From positions 30,588,643-30,652,642 of the forward strand of contig NC_053119.1 of NCBI RefSeq assembly GCF_010015445.1: 64,000 nucleotides of DNA, given 5' to 3'. Below, piece after piece: positions 57,770 through 64,000 of the stretch. This stretch comes from Perca fluviatilis. Its lineage: Eukaryota > Chordata > Actinopteri > Perciformes > Percidae. The position numbers and the translations under genes were made by a program. Numbering within the stretch: the first letter of the stretch is position 1; every line of letters starts with the position of its first letter. Under the pieces are notes generated by a model, which saw nothing but the letters and a program-made list of their open reading frames with translations, was not told the DNA's origin and did not search any database.

Positions 57770-57955
57770 GACTGCTGTTCATATTACTGCCTGTATTATC
57801 TGTATAGACTACTGTTCATATTACTGCCTGTAGTATCTGTATAGACTACTGTTCATATTACTGCCTGTAGTATCTGTATAGACTACTGTTCATATTACTG
57901 CCTGTAGTATCTGTATAGACTACTGTTCATATTACTGCCTGTAGTATCTGGGTGT
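57770..57955. repeat. 37-bp minisatellite, copy 2
   Basis: Five copies of the same 37-bp unit, 2156 bp downstream of those in copy 1. Confidence 0.93.
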
Positions 57956-59139
57956 GTGTCTGTGAAAGTGTTGTCATGGTAACCATGGCCTGGGAATGTT
58001 TATAAACTTGCTTTGATGTCTGTAATCAAGCTAACGATCCTGTCACCTGCTGAATCTGTCAGCTGTGCTGTGCTGCAGCTATTTAGAGTCCCTGAGAGCG
58101 AGCTCTAACAAAAGCCTCACTGTGGCAACACCATAACTGCTATCAGTCAAATGACGTGATCCTGAGCATCAGAAGGCCTTTGTGAACGTATCGGTATAAA
58201 ATTTATATGGATAAACCTAAAATTGTGGTCATATCAGCGATTTCAAAAAGTGGTTCGTTCAGTGTTTCGCTGGGAAATATCTAGGAGTTTGATCATTGAA
58301 GCCAATGGAGAACGATATGGACATCTTGTCATTTGGAAGCTCAACCAGCCAAACATAAAAGGCGTATAACAAAACTGAGCAGATTTTCTGAAACTAGACA
58401 AAAATACCTACGTTTTGATGTATAAATTGTGTATGACAAGTAGATATTGTGGGCGTGAGAGCAATTTGAGGAGAAGGGACAAAGATAATTTTTTTGAAGC
58501 TTCACCCCTCTGAGCGATGACATCACTACCTAACCAGCCACACACACACTCTGTTTGTCGATAATATTTCCTGAAAAAGATCACTAGAAACTTAAACACC
58601 TTTTTTTTTCACAAAACTGTAAAAGATATCAAACCGAAAAGAATCGTTTGGATAGCTGAATGCTTTGTGGTTTTTATTTTAAAGACTGTTTAGTCTGTAG
58701 GTGAGAAAGTGAGAGGGCTGAATCTTTTGGGAGGCCGAGGAAGATTTTAAAAAGGGTTGAAGCCTCTCATTGACTTTAATGTTAAAATTTTTTTAAAAGC
58801 TGAATATTTTAAAAAGTATAAATGAAGTAGAAAAAAAAAAGTTGAAGAAGTCCATCATTAGCTAAGAAAGAGCCTGAACATTTGAAAAAGTGGAATGGTT
58901 TAAATAGGTGAAAGTATGCACAGAAGTTACGGAGAGCAAAAAAGCGTCTGAATAATAATAAAAACTAAGAATAACTAGAAATGCATTTCCTGCGGAAAAT
59001 CATTAGAGAATGCTGGAATAAAGCTGAATTGCTAAAGCTAAAACTGTATGAATAAGCTTAAATCTGTAAGAAGAAGTTGAAATAATAGGGAAGAATAGTT
59101 GAAAGAGGTGGAAATCGTTAAAAAGTTGGCTTTAAAATT

Positions 59140-60634
59140 CTCCTCATCTGTCGATTAATACTAGATTAATCTGAATCCTCCCTGGTGCTCTGTTCGATAA
59201 TTCCTTCCAGCTGTTTCATCATCCATCTTGAGCCCGAGCATAGTGACATGAGCGACACCATTTGTTCTAGAGGATATTACCCCTGACCAGCCGTAGAGAA
59301 AGATCCATTCACCAATCCGCGGTGACCACATCTATGTTTCTGGTGAGCATAATCTGAACACCTTCAATAGCGTTTAACGCGAATGTCATCTGTAACTCAT
59401 TTCTGTTTCCTTTAAATGGTTTTAGTGGTGCCATTCTGCCCGTCGTGGATCCCTTTTATAGTCATCAGCATCAATCTCGGTGATGTGAGAATGGAGCAGA
59501 GCTAACATTGCAGGAGTAGTAGTGAATCAACTTGTTTATTAGTTGCAAAATGTGTAGCACATCAGTTGGACACAGTTCTGGTTCGGTGACGCACCGCCGA
59601 CAACAAAGCTCTGTCTGGCCGGACAACTCCTCTGACTTTTCTTTCCACACGGATCCTGTTCAACATCTCTGCAAAGGCAACATCATCCTTCTGACGCATA
59701 ATCTCAGTCAAAGTGATCATCTGAAAGTGTTCCCGCCACAGGTCAATCTCACATGGGTCATACACAGAGGGGCTTGGACTGTCGCGCGACGTGGAAGCTG
59801 AAAGAAATCTCCGACAGCTATTACCGACATTCCTCCGAATGGTCTCTGACTGCCTTTGATCTGTTTGAGTCTTGCATCAACATAGGCAAAAAGGGGCTTT
59901 GAAACCATGGACACTTCATCAATGATGATGATCTCAGCATTTAAAAGTTCAGATCTGACTTCATCCAAATTGTTACCAAGGCCTTGAAATGGAGGTTTTA
60001 GGCTTCTGGGCAGTTTGAGTAATGAGTGCAGCGTAGAGCCTGATATGTTGAAGGCTGCGGTTCCAGTAAATGCGGTCAACAGGACAGTTGGGTTTGATAT
60101 GTCGGCCTCCTCAGCGCGTCTCGGCAGTTTGCACAGTATCTTAGATGCCTCAGAGTAGATGCATTTGATTAAATGTGACTTTCCTGTTCCAGCGCCACCA
60201 TTGATGTAAAAGAAGAACTGGTCTGGATTTAGGCCACAGATTCGCTTTACGCACCACTCTCTAACTGCATAGAACACACAGGCTTGTTTCTTGTTCAGAT
60301 TCTGATACATTTGGCGTAACAGTATGGGATCAAATGATGGGGGCTCTCTGATGGCTCTGACTTCTGTTACAGCATTAGCCTGATTACTGTATTCTGGGAC
60401 ATTATCTTGTTCATTTTCACAATCTGGCTCTCTTGCCTCCAGCTCTTCAATACACTCCAACCTCACAACTTCCGATTCTGGCGCCAGATTACACCATTCA
60501 TCAATCACACCTCTGTTCTGCTCAAACTCCTCAACAGCATTCTCAATCTCGTCACTGTTTTTCTCATATTTGTCTCTGTTTTGTTTCACAATGTGTTGGA
60601 CACTCTCCAGATAATCACAACCTGGTAGTTGCAC
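59140..60634 (-). pseudogene. Helitron PIF1-like helicase domain
   Basis: From about 60634 the frame reads an acidic linker, then [20 protein letters not shown]. Walker A is [16 protein letters not shown] (near 60180-60200), followed by [15 protein letters not shown] and Walker [15 protein letters not shown], then [11 protein letters not shown]. After a frameshift near 59765 it continues with [20 protein letters not shown]. Further eroded motifs (PELCPTDVLH-like, GVQIMLTRNIDV, GLKMDDETAGRN) can be followed in shifting frames down to about 59140. The helicase unwinds donor DNA during rolling-circle transposition. Multiple lesions inactivate it. Confidence 0.88.
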
Positions 60635-61130
60635 ACATCCATTGCTGTAAAATGACTCATATGTGGGGTAATACGGTCTTTTCAGTTCCTGTCCTGACCG
60701 GTAGGGAACGTTACAGTTTCAACACGTGCCGTAAAACTTTTCAGGATATTTTTCCTGGGATTGGTGGTAAAACCTGATGATAGCAGGCTTATCGTCTTTC
60801 GTCTTTGCACAAATCCCATCTCATTCAGGAGGGGCAAAACATTTTTACCTTTGGTCTGTTTGCCATAGACAATTCTGCAAGTAGCTGCAAAATCAGCCAA
60901 ACACATCTCCTCAAACTCCAGTGTTTCAGGTCTGGCTTTGTACTTGTCAGTCAAAGACGTCATCCACACATCTGAACATTCAGGTGTTGTGTTTTCCAGG
61001 GACGAGAGGCGACTCATTTTCACTGCGTTGTCATCTGTCGGTATGAATACGACACCACGTGAACACTTCTTCATGTTAATTCCACATGACGAAGTCACAC
61101 ATTCCTGAGCGCTGACCTCTCTTTTTTGGA
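60635..61130 (-). pseudogene. Helitron linker between Rep and helicase
   Basis: The frame 61098-60682 reads MTSSCGINMKKCSRGVVFIP, LEFEEMCLADFAATCRIVYG and MGFVQRRKTISLLSSGF. This is the conserved region preceding the helicase in fish Helitrons. A frameshift near 60690 separates it from the helicase frame. Confidence 0.75.
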
Positions 61131-62290
61131 ATACGCCTGCATTATTTCCCTCATTTCATCACATTCATTGACGTGCTCTCTGTTGGAGTTTTCGATGACT
61201 GTTTTGAGGTACCTCAGAAAGTCCAGATTCTTTTTGGTAATGTAGCTGGTAGGATATATGATGCACGAATATCGTTGAGTATATAACTGACATCAATATT
61301 GGCATTCCAGGCTTCAAGTAGATGTGGATTATATCCATTTACCCAGCAGTCCTTGGGGTCACGCTTCAGAATGACTGCACAGGATTTATTCACCATGTTA
61401 AGGCATTGTCTGCTCACTGTATGTCAGATTGCATTGAGTTAGGAGCTGCTGCAAACTCAGAGATGCTGTGTCTGGTTCATTCAATAACAAGTTAAGTGGT
61501 TGAAGTTTTTGCTTTGCTTTTTCCACTTCGACTGGATCAGTGCACTCACCAGGTCTCGATTATCAATGTGTTTCTGCGAATTGGTGTTTAGGAAATCCAA
61601 ATCTGCAACCCAAGCTGCGACTTTTGAAACATGTCCTTGGAAGTGATTTTTGCTGTGTGTCTGCACTTCTGTGACTTTCTTGTAGAGATCAGGTTGTGAA
61701 TGCCGGGTCAGGCAGCTGAGCTGTGATGTATTTGGACACAAAATCTAACACAGTCTGATCGTCGTCTTCTTCAAAAACAGGAGCACCATCAACCCATATG
61801 AGACAGTGGATGTGTGGACTTCCTCGATGCTGAAACTCAACTCGGTAAAAAAAGTCAACAACTCTGCCCAGGGGCTCTGCAGGAGATAAGATCAAATCCC
61901 TGAATAATGCCTCAACACGCTTATCAAACATGCGCATTGCTGTCACAGGATTGCTTCGCAGTATGTCACACTTAGCTGACCAGTCAAGCCCTTCAAAATC
62001 GACATCTTCACCTTGCTGCCTTTTAATTGCCTCGATAACCTCAGGCCATCGCATTTCAGCTGCAGAAAACGTACAGAAGAATGTAGGCGTTCCCAACTGT
62101 CTGATCATGGCAAAAAGATCTCTTGTAGTTTTCTCCCAAAAAGCTGGCGTACCGCGCAACGTTTTCATAAACCTCACGGCATCTTTGTTTCGCACCAGTC
62201 TCTCCACCTCACGTTTGTCTTGTCTCCCGTAGGTAATATTTCTTCCATCCCTCGTAAAAGGTTTTCCTTTCCTTAGCTGTATTGTCATGC
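61131..62290 (-). pseudogene. Helitron Rep (HUH nuclease) domain
   Basis: The frame 62288-61689 begins in [20 protein letters not shown] and shows [20 protein letters not shown] and the HUH-type motif [13 protein letters not shown] (HIH codons 61806-61814). Reading then passes through frames 61741-61481 and 61417-61214, where [20 protein letters not shown] and [16 protein letters not shown] mark the tyrosine-containing region. The catalytic tyrosines normally nick and join single-stranded DNA. At least three frameshifts are present, including one near 61715. Confidence 0.88.
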
Positions 62291-63957
62291 CTCGATGTTG
62301 CTAAATGAATTTCTGTCACAAACTGTGCAAAGAACAAGTAGTTTGTGTCTCTGGCGAAACGATCATCAACACCAAAAAGCCTTATTTTGAAATATTTACT
62401 GGGTGTTAATTTAAGAGGTCTCTGTTCATCCAGTGTGTTCTGACCAGTAGGAAACTGTACAGGGAAAGCCATGGCCTCCAGTTTAGGTGTTTTGAAAAAG
62501 CTGACAGGATTATTTCTTTCAGCAGGCGCAACAGAATAGATTCCTTCACTGAAACATAAAATCTCCTCTGCCACGTCACAAGGCTGAAGGCATGACTCCA
62601 GAGCAAAACCTCCATTTGGCATTTCGCCTTCTTCATCATGTCTCTTCTCATTTGGTTGTTCACCATCACATGACACCATGTCTATATCCTGTTCATTTTC
62701 AGGCTCATTTTCTGCCTCACACAGAGCATTACTCTCACACCTGTCAATTTCCATTAAATCAGTTTCATCATAATCATCTTCCTTCATTGTAGTATCCACA
62801 TCATCATCATCATCATCATCCTCATCATCATCAGGAAGTGTTGGATCACATAACTCAGCCTCATCTCTGATAGTTATGTCCTCATACTGTGGATGGATCT
62901 CTTTGAGTTTATGCAGAGCTTGTATGAGCTTTGACCAACTAACTGTCTGAAAAAGTTGGTGTCCTTTATAACACAACCGTCTCTTCAGTTTCACTCTCAT
63001 CACCTGAGACTCACTTCTCAGTCTGGGTAAAGCTTCAATCGTTTCCTGCACCTCAGACGGGACACACACAACATTTCCTCGTATTAGTCTCTGACGGCCT
63101 TTTGGAAGAGGAATTATTTTTGCGAATGCGATACATCTGGATGCAAGATGCCTTTCCAATATGTTGAGATCTGACAGCTCAGGTGGAATGTCAGCAAGCA
63201 TTAAGTTGTTGGCTACAGCGAGAGCTGGCATAGCTCCATCTTTAAGATGATCATGACAGGTGTAACAGATCCACTCACTCCTTCTCTCATCAGGCACCTT
63301 GCAGTGTTCACAGCCTTCATCGCAAACATGCACGTACTTCCCTGTCAAGCAAGCTGCAACTATATGTGGATTTTTGACATAATTTGACCTTGTGCAGGGG
63401 CGGACTTGGTTTGGAAATGAGGCTTTATGGCAGACAGTGCAGACGTAGGTGGGACCTTCTTTTATATGCGATCTGAAAACAGATATGGCGTCTTTGATTA
63501 AAGAGTTGTCATTGTCTCTGATACTCTCACATGTTTGTTGATTTATCAATCTGTATTTCTTTTTTATTTTATTTGCACATCTCATTTTAAACAGAATGTT
63601 GTTCTTCAATTGTTCTCGCATTCTTTGTCTCATTAGTTGTCTGTGTCTATCTCTGAAAGCTTGGTCATTTGCATAACGCTGATTTATATAAAATCGCATA
63701 TAAGATCGCTGCCTCACTCTGAAGTCAACGTCGTTTCTGTAAAACATTGTCATTCTTTCTCTTTGTTTCATTCTAAACTCGCGATCTTGTCGGTATCGGG
63801 TCTTTATATATATTTTTTTTTTTTTTCGTATTTCAGGATGGTTTTGATAGCGGTAGTTATCACACCGACTTTTTCTTTGTTTGACTGTTTCCTCAGAATA
63901 TTTCCTGCTTGAGTAACATGTTTTCTTTGCTTTATATGTTTCATTTGAAGCATACAT
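62209..63957 (-). CDS. Helitron N-terminal region: repeats, zinc fingers, DUF6570-like domain
   Basis: A 582-codon open frame from an ATG at 63957. Residues 1-170 are highly basic with imperfect repeats around [17 protein letters not shown] and [17 protein letters not shown], a feature of fish Helitron and related replicon proteins. Cysteine pairs follow ([24 protein letters not shown]), then a DUF6570-like block ([40 protein letters not shown]). An Asp/Glu-rich stretch (near 62800) precedes [12 protein letters not shown] and [17 protein letters not shown]. The frame runs out near 62209, overlapping the Rep frame, so one frameshift separates it from Rep. The upstream flank is too short to judge the start. 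Confidence 0.85.
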   Translation of the reverse strand: MYASNETYKAKKTCYSSRKYSEETVKQRKSRCDNYRYQNHPEIRKKKKIYIKTRYRQDREFRMKQRERMTMFYRNDVDFRVRQRSYMRFYINQRYANDQAFRDRHRQLMRQRMREQLKNNILFKMRCANKIKKKYRLINQQTCESIRDNDNSLIKDAISVFRSHIKEGPTYVCTVCHKASFPNQVRPCTRSNYVKNPHIVAACLTGKYVHVCDEGCEHCKVPDERRSEWICYTCHDHLKDGAMPALAVANNLMLADIPPELSDLNILERHLASRCIAFAKIIPLPKGRQRLIRGNVVCVPSEVQETIEALPRLRSESQVMRVKLKRRLCYKGHQLFQTVSWSKLIQALHKLKEIHPQYEDITIRDEAELCDPTLPDDDEDDDDDDDVDTTMKEDDYDETDLMEIDRCESNALCEAENEPENEQDIDMVSCDGEQPNEKRHDEEGEMPNGGFALESCLQPCDVAEEILCFSEGIYSVAPAERNNPVSFFKTPKLEAMAFPVQFPTGQNTLDEQRPLKLTPSKYFKIRLFGVDDRFARDTNYLFFAQFVTEIHLATSRHDNTAKERKTFYEGWKKYYLRETRQT

Positions 63958-64000
63958 TTTCCTTTCTTTCCCTTTTTGATTCTCCTTTCTTTGGGATACC

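Larger units (their letters stand above)
54476..59139. repeat. Tandem array of a 2.16-kb unit
   Basis: Copy 2 spans 56304-58460 and copy 3 (partial) 58461-59139, a period of 2157 bp set by GCAATTTGAGGAGAAGGGAC. Copy 1 (54476-56303) is shorter by about 330 bp in its left half. Each full unit has an AT-rich part with many AAGTTGAA/AGCTGAA motifs, a long purine tract, a 37-bp minisatellite and a conserved unique part (TGTTTATAAACTTGCTTTGA). The frames seen here are repeat by-products. Confidence 0.92.
59140..64000 (-). mobile_element. Helitron, truncated at both sides in this window
   Basis: On the minus strand the order is a repeat-rich, zinc-finger N-terminal region, a HUH-type Rep domain and a PIF1-like helicase, the Helitron layout. 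The helicase C-terminus is cut off at 59139/59140, where the tandem array begins, so the 3' end (CTRR with hairpin) is missing. The 5' end, beyond the start codon at 63957, lies outside the window. Confidence 0.92.

Noticed and set aside
56944..57844. Frames of over 200 codons on both strands
   Set aside because: Same purine-tract artefact in the second array copy; all three plus frames are open, which shows lack of coding selection.
1..64000. CRISPR array or bacterial operon structures
   Set aside because: Repeats are tandem, inverted or transposon-derived, and the window shows eukaryotic introns and retroelements.

Overview
The window looks like repeat-dense DNA from a teleost fish nuclear genome, and no intact host gene is certain in it. 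The case rests on the elements themselves: Sushi-like and other Ty3/Gypsy retrotransposons, a DIRS-like tyrosine-recombinase retroelement, L2-type LINEs whose ORF1 carries an esterase domain, Tc1 elements, hAT elements with CAGAGGTGG ends, and a Helitron. Introns with GT-AG ends are also visible. Nearly every coding region is broken by stops, frameshifts or internal deletions.

Layout. 1-3560: minus-strand Sushi-like element running off the left edge, with its 5' LTR at 3127-3560. 4300-8590: DIRS-like element that has lost its reverse transcriptase core and carries a 1.5-kb hAT insertion with perfect 8-bp target duplications. 9400-14500: small inverted-repeat elements, a perfect 21-bp hairpin, and a Harbinger-like element whose Myb/SANT gene is split by a foldback element. 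14650-19200: LINE pieces and a second hAT. 19869-20110: a suspicious homopolymer block.

The centrepiece is about 20272-38510, a composite unit of roughly 18 kb bounded by inverted repeats of about 1 kb. Each inverted repeat holds the same two small leader exons. From the left they read into a multi-exon HECT-type ubiquitin ligase gene with a ubiquitin-interacting motif (28862-34445). From the right they read into a DDE integrase gene (36960-35848). The two genes converge tail to tail, and both splice phases match the leader. A 4.8-kb Gypsy element, a hAT element, a hAT-type MITE and a probable solo LTR have since landed in its introns. Both genes are now damaged.

38530-53200: a Tc1 scrap, an L2 LINE with an inverted 5' half, Gypsy LTR fragments, palindromic/foldback elements, two further Tc1 elements (one split by a Harbinger-type MITE) and an SGNH-hydrolase-like fragment. 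54476-59139: tandem array of a 2.16-kb unit containing polypurine tracts and a 37-bp minisatellite. 59140-64000: minus-strand Helitron (zinc-finger/DUF6570-like N-terminus, HUH Rep, PIF1-like helicase), truncated at the array boundary and running to the right edge.
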